A stretch of DNA of 64,000 bases from the NCBI GenBank assembly GCA_934045905.1, contig OW203763.1:15506948-15570947 (forward strand), given 5' to 3'. The notes under the pieces are model-generated. The model was given only the letters and a program-made list of their open reading frames with translations. It was not told where the DNA came from and ran no database searches. The number at the start of each line of letters is the position of its first letter. Positions within the stretch are counted from its first letter, which is position 1. The stretch comes from Leuctra nigra (taxonomy: Eukaryota; Arthropoda; Insecta; Plecoptera; Leuctridae). A program made the translations under genes and the position numbers. Shown here piece by piece: positions 56,601 through 59,979 of this stretch.

Positions 56601-56885
56601 GATCAAGGTTGCGCCAATAACGAGAACGGTACTCACGTTGATTTCCAAGACGATCCTCCGAAATGTATGACATCTTCGAGCTCCTCGCAATCCAGCCATG
56701 ACGAGATGGAGAAGACGATTCTGCCACTTCTTCCGGCGAGTAGCAGCAGTGAATTAGTTCTTCTCACGCAGAAACCTCCCGTGCCCAAGAACGCCGGAGG
56801 TGAAGCGATGGTGTCCGTAGAGACCTCGGAGGAAGACAATTCGGTTGAACCTTCGGACGACGACTCTTCATCTGACATTCAATAA
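5622..56885 (+). CDS. CAP-Gly plus ATIP/MTUS-type coiled-coil microtubule protein, whole spliced gene
   Basis: The gene-level model joins nine exons: 5622-5630, 21452-24567, 26204-26370, 35573-35707, 36500-36622, 44248-44340, 53263-53516, 55063-55300 and 55573-56885. Lengths sum to 5448 nt, an exact multiple of three (1815 residues plus stop), and every junction is GT-AG and in phase. Domains in order: SRIP (residues 8-11), an SxIP-type EB1-binding motif; a long Ser/Thr/Asn-rich region; a CAP-Gly domain at about 391-458; a Ser/Pro/Thr-rich region; and a coiled coil at about 1300-1580. The coiled coil matches ATIP/MTUS proteins: FDAMTAVVAHLVNH resembles the family's FDALTVVIQHL, and NKRLSQVNEELAWKL resembles NKRLSMENEELLWKL. 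The acidic/serine tail follows. Role inferred from the families: binding microtubule plus ends and EB proteins in the cytoplasm. It is not CLIP-190, which has two CAP-Gly domains and a zinc knuckle. No established gene symbol is assigned. Confidence 0.85.
7191..7401 (-). mobile_element. Tc1/mariner-like MITE, copy 1
   Basis: A 211-bp element flanked by TA on both sides (7189-7190 and 7402-7403). Its ends are 26-bp perfect inverted repeats beginning CACTCCCCCAAATAATAAAC. The interior, read on the minus strand, carries the same ATTGGCTGCTGG and TTCCTTGACAATC words as the other four copies. It has no coding capacity. The orientation is opposite to the other copies. Confidence 0.85.
8089..8104 (+). 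repeat. Poly-G run (16 G)
   Basis: Sixteen consecutive G after a GTGTGTGAGAGTAGGT stretch in intron 1. Confidence 0.95.
9744..9757 (+). repeat. Poly-G run (14 G)
   Basis: Fourteen consecutive G preceded by GGGGAA, in intron 1. A 166-codon open frame running from here is non-coding in character (see rejected items). Confidence 0.95.
9967..10047 (+). repeat. 24-bp tandem repeat, 3.4 copies
   Basis: Three exact copies of a 24-bp unit starting ATCAAACCCGATCAATGTGA at 9967, 9991 and 10015, plus nine bases of a fourth. The unit length is a multiple of three, so it stays open (IKPDQCDM repeated), but nothing else supports coding. Confidence 0.95.
10308..10339 (+). repeat. TTTA microsatellite
   Basis: About seven units of ATTT/TTTA with one interruption. 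Confidence 0.85.
12913..12929 (-). repeat. tRNA-like A-box fragment (SINE remnant)
   Basis: Read on the minus strand this is GCTCAGTAGGTAGAGCA, a good RNA polymerase III A box as in a tRNA D arm. No matching B box follows at the usual distance, so it is probably a decayed SINE head. Confidence 0.4.
13064..13074 (+). repeat. tRNA-like B-box fragment
   Basis: GGTTCGAACTC matches the tRNA T-arm/B box. It sits in a short GC-rich stretch (13051-13090) with no partner A box on the same strand. Probably a SINE remnant. Confidence 0.35.
13468..13484 (+). repeat. Poly-C run (17 C)
   Basis: Seventeen consecutive C, in intron 1. Confidence 0.95.
14040..14645 (+). promoter_or_regulatory. Possible internal promoter and non-coding alternative 5' exon
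   Basis: The stretch 14040-14345 is clearly richer in CG dinucleotides than its surroundings (GCGGCCGAGCGCTCGCGG near 14293). It is followed by an AT-rich leader ending in a near-perfect donor, CTG|GTGAGT, at 14645/14646. Spliced to exon 2 (phase 0) this leader adds no ATG in frame, so translation could begin at the in-exon ATG at 21503 (MSYKTSKNK) and would omit the SRIP motif. Inferred from base composition and the donor only. Confidence 0.3.
17471..17480 (+). repeat. tRNA-like B-box fragment
   Basis: GGTTCGATCC, a B-box match, isolated. Probably a SINE remnant. Confidence 0.25.
19460..19526 (+). repeat. tRNA-like SINE fragment
   Basis: GGGTTCAAATCCC at 19504-19516 is a T-arm-like B box with a self-complementary flank (GTGGG...CCCAC). 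The upstream A box is degraded. The sequence then runs into AT-rich DNA. Confidence 0.45.
19570..19860 (+). promoter_or_regulatory. CpG-rich patch, candidate internal promoter
   Basis: About 290 bp unusually rich in G+C and CG, including a GGGGGCGGGGGCGGGGGGAG stretch and GGCGCC palindromes, 1.6 kb before exon 2. Overlapping open frames exist on both strands, as expected from GC content, with no recognised domain. Either an internal promoter/enhancer or neutral GC-rich DNA. Confidence 0.25.
21452..24567 (+). CDS. CAP-Gly/ATIP gene, exon 2 (CAP-Gly domain)
   Basis: This 3116-nt exon begins after TTTCTTTCTTTTTTCAG and reads PPVESRIPLFSKPSQPP, so the SxIP motif SRIP is at its start. The CAP-Gly domain (about 22610-22816, residues 390-458) includes VGGVEFESGLFCGVELDGPE, then GRHDG, then RYFSCQPQHGILAP. 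The canonical GKNDG signature that contacts the EEY/F tails of tubulin and EB1 is here GRHDG (residues 428-432). Downstream are Ser/Asp/Glu-rich stretches and FDESLGILTPDQMSDLPD (about 23007-23058). The exon ends at a GTGAGC donor in phase 2. A stop two codons later (TGA at 24569) lies inside the donor and is removed by splicing, so the open frame ending there should not be read as the protein end. Confidence 0.93.
24662..24811 (-). mobile_element. tRNA-like sequence between 36-bp inverted arms (foldback element)
   Basis: The outer arms, 24662-24697 and 24776-24811, are inverted copies sharing ATATGAAGGGATGTG, TGTGAAAAA and GTCCGAAC with a few mismatches. Between them, on the minus strand, lies a tRNA-like sequence. 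It has an A box/D arm GTAGCTCAGTTGGTAGAGC, an anticodon arm with a five-pair stem CTCGC/GTGAG (one G-T pair) around CCGGTAA (anticodon reads GGT), and a T arm GGTTTCGAGTCC that carries one extra T. The acceptor stem does not pair properly. So it is a tRNA-derived element or pseudogene rather than a functional tRNA. Confidence 0.75.
25992..26203 (+). repeat. Degenerate tandem repeat, ~40-bp unit, about 6 copies
   Basis: Units are anchored on TGACACCAAATGTAAT-like words at 25992, 26033, 26102, 26141 and 26181, with a shortened unit near 26071. The remainder of each unit resembles TTGTAATATTATATCCCACT. The last unit, TGACACCAAATGTAATATTTCAG, ends exactly at the acceptor of exon 3. Confidence 0.85.
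26204..26370 (+). CDS. CAP-Gly/ATIP gene, exon 3
   Basis: A 167-nt exon, entering in phase 2 and leaving in phase 1 at GTAAGT. It encodes a basic start (RRARTR) followed by Ser/Thr-rich linker including SSSSVQPMTPNAAGAKTP and NSSQNSSLSDVSLG. GC-rich coding sequence stands out from the AT-rich flanks. No domain; probably a disordered, phosphorylatable, microtubule-affine linker. Confidence 0.85.
29083..29178 (+). repeat. 48-bp direct duplication
   Basis: Two exact head-to-tail copies of a 48-bp unit beginning GGGATGGCTGAGAAGAACTG, at 29083 and 29131. The unit is a multiple of three. On the minus strand it reads as a repeated DMDHYESGYSSSQPSP in an open frame that has no other support. Confidence 0.95.
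29170..29460. promoter_or_regulatory. CpG-rich patch, candidate internal promoter
   Basis: GC- and CG-rich stretch following the 48-bp duplication, with a TCAGT initiator match at 29334-29338 and a CACGTG-like word near 29418. Open frames on both strands reflect GC content. No donor-ended first exon in the required phase was found, so its role is open. Confidence 0.25.
30184..30270 (+). mobile_element. Stem-loop and A-rich AATAAA tail, non-LTR retroelement-like 3' end
   Basis: TGCCCC at 30184-30189 pairs with GGGGCA at 30210-30215, and AGCCA with TGGCT around a TTC loop. About 50 nt later comes an A-rich tail with AATAAA at 30265. A 3' stem-loop followed by an A-rich end is the form of many LINE/SINE tails. 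The 5' limit was not found. Confidence 0.4.
33532..33551 (+). repeat. Poly-G run (20 G)
   Basis: Twenty consecutive G followed by AGGG, in intron 3. Confidence 0.95.
33701..33714 (+). repeat. Poly-G run (14 G)
   Basis: Fourteen consecutive G, 150 bp after the 20-G run. Confidence 0.95.
34191..34227 (+). CDS. Weak candidate alternative first exon (phase 1)
   Basis: In a local CG-richer stretch (34120-34340), an ATG opens MDVETPSMFTDV and reaches a GT (GTCG|GTGATC) in phase 1. That is the phase needed to join exon 4 at 35573. The donor is only moderate (T at +5), and the frame stays open another 17 codons past it. A short isoform starting here is possible but unproven. Confidence 0.2.
35005..35069 (+). 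repeat. tRNA-like SINE head
   Basis: TGTCCAGTTGGTAGATC at 35011-35027 resembles an A box and GGTTCGATACC at 35054-35064 a B box, on the same strand at tRNA-like spacing. The arms do not form a full cloverleaf. A SINE remnant is most likely. Confidence 0.5.
35338..35384 (+). repeat. tRNA-like SINE head
   Basis: TGGTTAGCGCGATAGACTG at 35338-35356 is a good A box, and GGGTTTGAGGAC at 35373-35384 a degraded B box. Probably a SINE remnant, 190 bp before exon 4. Confidence 0.45.
35573..35707 (+). CDS. CAP-Gly/ATIP gene, exon 4 (symmetric, 135 nt)
   Basis: Acceptor TTCTTCTCGTCAG, donor GTGAGT. Phase 1 on both sides and 45 codons long, so it can be skipped without a frameshift. It encodes SSKKQRDVGRSTSPVSD and a Thr/Ser-rich remainder ending in QLATRQ. 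No domain; a disordered linker with SP/TP-like phosphorylation context. Confidence 0.82.
35708..36499 (+). other. Intron 4 (792 bp)
   Basis: Short intron with a C-rich tract (36380-36420) and the acceptor TTTTTCACTTCGTAG at 36499. Nothing else seen. Confidence 0.7.
36500..36622 (+). CDS. CAP-Gly/ATIP gene, exon 5 (symmetric, 123 nt)
   Basis: Phase 1 on both sides, 41 codons. It encodes VNGGAPTVNGGVSKRHS followed by VDANTSNKRQHLHVVQPVA and KAKQ. The VNGG..VNGG duplication and basic, low-complexity nature fit a linker. The donor GTACTC is weaker than its neighbours, which, with the preserved phase, suggests optional inclusion. Confidence 0.7.
37016..37042 (+). repeat. ATT microsatellite
   Basis: Nine ATT/TTA units in a row. 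Confidence 0.9.
40028..40089 (+). promoter_or_regulatory. Weak candidate internal promoter and first exon
   Basis: A TCAGT initiator match (40029-40033) lies 38 nt before an ATG at 40068 reading MDNSLES. A phase-1 donor at 40090 (C|GTGTGA) would fit exon 6, but the better-looking donor two bases on (GTGAGA at 40092) would leave phase 0 and run into a stop. The evidence is therefore conflicting. Confidence 0.15.
40807..40893 (+). repeat. 20-bp minisatellite, about 4 units
   Basis: Repeats of CGTCTTGTCCGTCTTTGTAC with one unit partly expanded by an extra ten bases. Confidence 0.9.
42240..42290 (+). repeat. tRNA-like B-box fragment
   Basis: GGTTCGAATCC at 42266-42276 is a perfect B box. The A box upstream is not recognisable. 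SINE remnant. Confidence 0.35.
43045..43290 (+). mobile_element. tRNA-derived SINE, copy A
   Basis: Shares with 45235-45405 a colinear series of words: GGAGGTC, a B-box-like AGATTCAATTCC, TCCTGACTGAG, TTCTCTCAGTC and, near the end, ACGTTAAACCCCAC, followed by an A-rich tail (GAAAATGAAAAAAAAAC). Form and tail are those of a Pol III SINE. Confidence 0.65.
43403..43617 (+). mobile_element. Tc1/mariner-like MITE, copy 2
   Basis: A 215-bp element, TA on both sides. Its ends are CACTCAAACCAATTAAAAAC and the inverse of CACTCGAACAAATAATAAAC, followed by GGTAC on both arms. The interior has GATTGGCTGCTGG and TTCCTTGACAAT, as in copies 1 and 3. It lies about 110 bp after SINE copy A. Confidence 0.85.
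44248..44340 (+). CDS. CAP-Gly/ATIP gene, exon 6 (symmetric, 93 nt)
   Basis: Acceptor TTAATGTTTCTAG, donor GTAAGA. Phase 1 on both sides, 31 codons. It encodes KNATGAPAEMKTPLVRKP then TSRRNEKHKLSR, a strongly basic segment that could add electrostatic microtubule binding. Skippable without frameshift. Confidence 0.82.
45235..45405 (+). mobile_element. tRNA-derived SINE, copy B
   Basis: Begins with a partly duplicated A box (TTAGCTCAGACTAGCTCAGA) and continues with GGAGGTCTCAGG, a B-box-like TTTCATTTCC, TCCTGACTGAGG, CCCTCAGTC and GAGACGTTAAACACCAC. It is colinear with copy A but shorter by about 75 bp. Confidence 0.65.
47846..47904 (+). promoter_or_regulatory. Candidate initiator and 5' UTR for the short isoform
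   Basis: GTCAGCAG at 47846-47853 resembles a TCAGT-type initiator (A+1 about 47849), 56 nt before the ATG at 47905. The spacing is similar to that of the main promoter candidate. No TATA box seen. Confidence 0.25.
47905..48064 (+). CDS. CAP-Gly/ATIP gene, alternative first coding exon (short isoform)
   Basis: An ATG in strong context (CATTATGG; A at -3, G at +4) opens 53 codons beginning MGPLNKLASLFKIERNNK and ending with SLRTSKRIK. It reaches a donor AAAG|GTAATC in phase 1, exactly the phase and carried base (G) that exon 6 delivers to exon 7 at 53263. Joined to exons 7-9 it gives 1965 nt, 654 residues plus stop, in frame throughout. This short form would lack SRIP, CAP-Gly and the linkers but keep the ATIP coiled coil and tail. 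MTUS1 in vertebrates also makes long and short forms from alternative promoters with a shared C-terminus. Predicted from signals and phase only. Confidence 0.55.
48971..49191 (+). mobile_element. Tc1/mariner-like MITE, copy 3
   Basis: A 221-bp element flanked by TA. It is very close to copy 2 but carries a small internal insertion around GGCGTTGATTGAAGCTGCTGG, which looks like a local duplication of the GGCTGCTGG word. Confidence 0.85.
50060..50100 (-). repeat. tRNA-like B-box fragment
   Basis: On the minus strand, GGTTCGATTCTC (50075-50086) is a B-box match followed by GGCTGGATC upstream. Probably a SINE remnant. Confidence 0.35.
53263..53516 (+). CDS. CAP-Gly/ATIP gene, exon 7
   Basis: Acceptor CTCCTTTGCTCAG, donor GTACGT, 254 nt, entering in phase 1 and leaving in phase 0. 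A Pro/Thr/Ala-rich stretch (TPPPRTTPTPTSTTAATPAS) leads into KKRVKQLETSRLGHVTAFD and FDAMTAVVAHLVNH. The last matches the first conserved block of ATIP/MTUS proteins (FDALTVVIQHL). It is also the first exon common to the predicted long and short isoforms. The exon is strongly GC-rich compared with its introns. Confidence 0.87.
53620..53822 (+). mobile_element. Tc1/mariner-like MITE, copy 4
   Basis: A 203-bp element with ends CACTCGGCCAAAGT and the inverse of CACTTGGCCAAAGT. The left flank is TTA; the right flank has one extra G before TA. The interior shares TGGATTGGCTGTTGGT and TTCCTTGACAATCAATCC. It lies 103 bp after exon 7. Confidence 0.8.
54379..54480 (-). mobile_element. Non-LTR retroelement-like 3' tail (reversed)
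   Basis: On the minus strand the sequence runs ...TTCAATAAAGATGTTTAATA and ends in an A-rich stretch (the T run at 54380-54388). This is the usual look of a truncated LINE 3' end. No reverse transcriptase remnant follows and the 5' limit is unclear. Confidence 0.35.
55063..55300 (+). CDS. CAP-Gly/ATIP gene, exon 8 (coiled coil)
   Basis: A 238-nt exon, phase 0 to phase 1, donor GTATGT. It encodes YDALSAPRLHRELETSKS, then ALDEMAANLRRLEEKLAQSE and EIEQLKEVHAAELTE, with leucine and charged residues spaced as heptads. It directly follows FDAMTAVVAHLVNH of exon 7, as the coiled coil does in ATIP/MTUS proteins. Confidence 0.88.
55301..55572 (+). other. Intron 8 (272 bp)
   Basis: The smallest intron of the gene, from GTATGT to CTGCTTTCAG. 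Nothing else seen. Confidence 0.8.
55573..56885 (+). CDS. CAP-Gly/ATIP gene, exon 9 (ATIP coiled coil and tail)
   Basis: The terminal 1313-nt coding exon. Residues about 1379-1575 are a continuous coiled coil, including KKCDELKEQSADEILRLSEQ, LQDLRQKNDILARDADEMQ and NKRLSQVNEELAWKL. The last is the C-terminal signature of ATIP/MTUS proteins. After it comes a Ser-rich region (SECSSPRSTDHRSTKSFSES), a short conserved-looking block SVAWILEMDDE (about residues 1647-1657), and an acidic serine tail ending SDDDSSSDIQ before TAA at 56883-56885. The last codons overlap an AATAAA (56881-56886). In this family the coiled coil mediates dimerisation and microtubule association. Confidence 0.92.
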
Positions 56886-58680
56886 ACTGTGCTAACAACC
56901 AAATATATAAAAACACTTAAAACACTACGATATTTTAATAGTGCAGCCAAAGGAGATTATATTTTAGAGTGGAAAGGTGCTGTAACTTTTTGAAGATGCG
57001 TTTCTTAATGAATATGCACGTCATTATGTTTAAGAACATTGCTGGTGCAATGTGTGTTCTAGCGTGAGATCACTACTAGTATTAGCTCATGATTCCTTCG
57101 ATTTACATATTTATACATTTAGTGATTTGTGATAAAAATTCCACTTTCTATATAGAGTAAATAGATAATATAGTTTGTTCCAATCAAAATTTGGTCAAGA
57201 AGATACCCTATTGCAATGTTACATGTGAAAATGTTTTTTGAATTGGTAATCAACAGATTTCTATTCATGATGAATGTCCAAATAATCATTTCGTTTGTGT
57301 GATTGTATTTAATCGAATTTTTAGAGAAGAAATTACATTTTTTAATGCAGTCTCAGTATATGATGTAATTATTTACAAAGAAATTTGCTGTCCACATTCA
57401 ATTTGACGGATGATGACGCACAATCAGCTACAACCTGCAATTGTGTCTTAGAACGTAATGCCGTTGAAATTTGGCGCCGTGGAAATGCATTGTCAGAGTG
57501 TATATCACTTAATCAGGAAGTAACTGAATGTAGAAATGTTATTTTCGGGTCGTTTTGACACTTCAGATAGAGAATTGAGAAATTGAATAAAATGAGTACC
57601 TAGTATTTGTTTTGAGAGAGTTATAAAAGCTGACCAGTACAATGAAACTAATATAATATCTAGACTTAACAAATGTGAATCAAGTAAATAGAAAGGAAAT
57701 TTAAAAAGTTATCTTATAAATTAAAATAAGAATAGAGATGCTCATTTAATTCGATGTGTAGTTGTAAAAGTAATAAAATAACAGTTTTGACGTGGTGTAA
57801 TACACAACTTAATTCGAGTCTGTGCTAATAGCTCATTGCAGAAAAAGTCTGAAACAAATCAGTATTTAGTGAGAGAAAACTTATTTCGGGTATACAAATT
57901 ACAAAAATTCTTATCTGGTCAGATGAAATATGTAATATCCAATTATAAAAAAACTATTACTGATTCTGAATCTACATTTGTAAAAAATCTCTTCGTGTAT
58001 TCTCAAAATATGAGGGAAATAATAAATGATTAACAGTATTTGAGGTTTGATATTAAGAGTAAAGATTATCGGAAGTATTATTGATTAAGAAATGGTTTTG
58101 AGTGATAGAAAGAATGCTCTTACTGATAAGCTAATGGGATGTGCACCAATTTAATCTTCACAAAATAAATTAATGTCATGTACAAGTTTATATCATATAG
58201 TTTATTTTCCGTGTTTAATTCTGTACTGTTGTGTGGCTGCTATTTTAGAGAATGTTGTATAAAATTTGCCAATAATTTCAATTGGTAATTAGAGTCATTA
58301 ATATTCACTGATATGTGTACTATGCAAAACTTAATAAATCAAGATTCCTTGACTGGATATCTGAATCTTAGTTTACACGCTTCAATTTTTCGTATAACTT
58401 TGAGTTCTACCTTTTGGTTCAACGAATGTAACCGTGTAGACGTGAAACTGTAGCAAAATAGCTATCGATGTTGACTTCAATACATTGCATAACCGGTTGT
58501 AACTCGATGAATAGAATGAAACGTTGAACCGTGTAAACTAGGCGTGACAAATATCTACCTATTGTTTCCGGGAAATATAATTATGATATAGACCGTGGTT
58601 CATAATTGTGTAGATATAATTTTTAGAACGTTCAAATTTTTTCCCTCCAAAGGATGTGACCCATCAAACAAGATAAGAGG
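56886..58680 (+). other. 3' UTR of the CAP-Gly/ATIP gene and convergent intergenic DNA
   Basis: AT-rich, without coding potential. AATAAA hexamers at 57586, 57772, 58164 and 58333 are candidate poly(A) signals. The one at 57772 is followed by a GT-rich stretch (GACGTGGTGTAAT). The transcript end cannot be fixed by eye. Confidence 0.6.
57772..57777 (+). terminator. Candidate poly(A) signal of the CAP-Gly/ATIP gene
   Basis: AATAAA, 887 nt after the stop codon, with a downstream GT-rich element. The other hexamers listed for this stretch are alternatives. Confidence 0.3.
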
Positions 58681-58949
58681 TTTACGTAAACCCACTCGGG
58701 TCGAGCGCTAGATCACGTGACAGGTTATGTCAGATCACGCTCGGGTCGAGCTGGTATTCGAACGCAATTTCTGATTTGTCAGATGCACCGTCTTCTTCAA
58801 GCAGGCTGAAGCAGGCTTCAAGAGGTTGGTTCAGTCAGAAGATGGCGGGAAATATGAACCCAGTTTTGATTGCCAGCGTCTTCAATGAATTTCAGTAATA
58901 TTTTTGAAAATAATAAAGAAAACTAATAAGTGAACATTCTTATTCTTAC

Positions 58950-59034
58950 CTTTAAACTCTTCAGCCGTAGCTGGATCGACTTCTACATCTAATTTCTCTC
59001 CGTTTACTTTTAATGACAGTCGGCTGAGCGCCAT
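58950..59034 (-). CDS. Orphan minus-strand first coding exon (28 codons plus 1 base)
   Basis: On the minus strand an ATG at 59034-59032 in optimal context (AAGAAATGG) opens MALSRLSLKVNG, then EKLDVEVDPATAEEFK, and runs into a textbook donor AAAG|GTAAGA at 58950/58949, in phase 1. Composition and signals look like a true first exon. The product is not recognised: KVNGEKLDVEVDPAT is loosely like the start of a beta-grasp (ubiquitin-like or 2Fe-2S ferredoxin-like) fold, but too short to assign. No downstream exon was found in the window on this strand. The exon sits wholly inside the 58681-59226 inverted-repeat island, so it may be a captured gene fragment. Confidence 0.45.
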
Positions 59035-59054
59035 TTCTTACCAAAATGGCGCTC
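59026..59054. promoter_or_regulatory. 11-bp inverted repeat with ATGGCG cores
   Basis: GAGCGCCATTT (59026-59036) and AAATGGCGCTC (59044-59054) are perfect inverse copies separated by 7 bp. One arm holds the start codon of the minus-strand exon. AAATGGCG resembles a YY1/Pho-type site, and a related GATGGCGGG lies at 58841. It may be a paired factor site or a small hairpin. Confidence 0.35.
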
Positions 59055-59226
59055 CTCGCTCGGGTTGAGAACTCGTCACCCTGCTCGAGAGCAGGGGCGT
59101 GAGTTCTGTGCTCGGGTTGTGTTCGGTGCAGTTCTGAGTGCGTTTTCGTAAGCGGGTCGGGTCGCTCCGAGCGAGTATTCGTAAGGTTTGGAGCGCCAGT
59201 TCACGACCCGAGTGGGTTTTCGTAAA

Positions 59227-59776
59227 GCTCTATAGAGGGTCGTTCCACAATGGGGCGAGTTGGGCGTGTGACGTCACCATAGGATTTACGGGTTAAATCA
59301 AACTTGCCGCGTCAACAAACGAGCTCAAACAAGTGCCCATAATACTCAAACTCAAGAGGTCGGGCTTTTTGATCCAACATGGATGCCTGTATTTTCATTC
59401 ATTCGACTAGATTCGGCTCAAGGTCACGCCCAGGTGATAACGTCACAATGTTTAAAGTATAGGGAGACTGGGCGTTTGGATACAAATACCGTATGCAGCC
59501 AGTAGCTGTATACCGTCTTATGGTCAAAACTCCCAGATTTCCAAATACTTGAACATTGTCACATGATAATGTAGGCATGACCTCATCGATAATCAACAGT
59601 TGAGTTGCCAGATTTCAGACAGGATGTCACTTACATGACATTTCATCACGGTTCACATCTGAGCCAGGATCCGTAAAAGCAAAAGCAAAAAAGGGAGATG
59701 AGATGAGATCGACATTTATAGACAATTCAGCAATCAAATGAAATTGGTATCAGTGTTTACAATTCACAAGAGCACG
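59227..59776. other. Intergenic DNA between convergent genes
   Basis: Contains a TGACGTCA palindrome (59271-59278, the CRE/ATF consensus) and loosely related GGGCGTGTGACGTCA and TGATAACGTCA words. No coding sequence or clear element was recognised. Confidence 0.4.
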
Positions 59777-59782
59777 TTTATT
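59777..59782 (-). terminator. Poly(A) signal of the ACSF2-type gene
   Basis: AATAAA on the minus strand, 72 nt after the stop codon. It gives a short 3' UTR. Confidence 0.6.
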
Positions 59783-59853
59783 TTCTTCATGAATTTTAAA
59801 TTTACATGGCAGAAGGGCGTTAATTTCAAAATTCTTTTTATAGTATCGCAGTG

Positions 59854-59979
59854 TTATCGTTTTTTGTTTAATTTTTCAATTAGCATTTTCTGTAGTTTAA
59901 ATTTTTGAATCTTTCCAGATAGAGTCTTTGGAAAGTCTTCCAAGACTGTCACGTGCTTTGGTATCTTGAAATGTGCTAT
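59854..59979 (-). CDS. ACSF2: ACSF2-type gene, terminal coding exon
   Basis: Follows the minus-strand acceptor CTCTGTTACAG. It encodes IAHFKIPKHVTVLEDFPKTL then SGKIQKFKLQKMLIEKLNKK and a final R before TAA. The Lys of SGKIQK is the conserved lysine needed for adenylation. Confidence 0.9.
   Translation of the reverse strand: MAHFKIPKHVTVLEDFPKTLSGKIQKFKLQKMLIEKLNKKR

Larger units (their letters stand above)
58681..59226. mobile_element. 546-bp island with 23-bp terminal inverted repeats and subterminal repeats
   Basis: The ends 58681-58703 and 59204-59226 are inverted copies differing at one base (TTTACGTAAACCC versus TTTACGAAAACCC, then ACTCGGGTCG). Inside, GCTCGGGTCG or GCTCGGGTTG recurs near both ends (58738, 59058, 59109, and inverted or altered forms at 59154-59175). 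This is the pattern of a DNA transposon with subterminal motifs. No matching target-site duplication was found. The interior contains a minus-strand first exon and an 11-bp inverted repeat, so it may be a MITE that captured a promoter and exon, or a host promoter with repeated sites. Confidence 0.6.

Noticed and set aside
5622..56885. CLIP-190/CLIP-170 orthologue
   Set aside because: Only one CAP-Gly, a divergent GRHDG signature and no C-terminal zinc knuckles. The C-terminus instead carries the ATIP/MTUS blocks.
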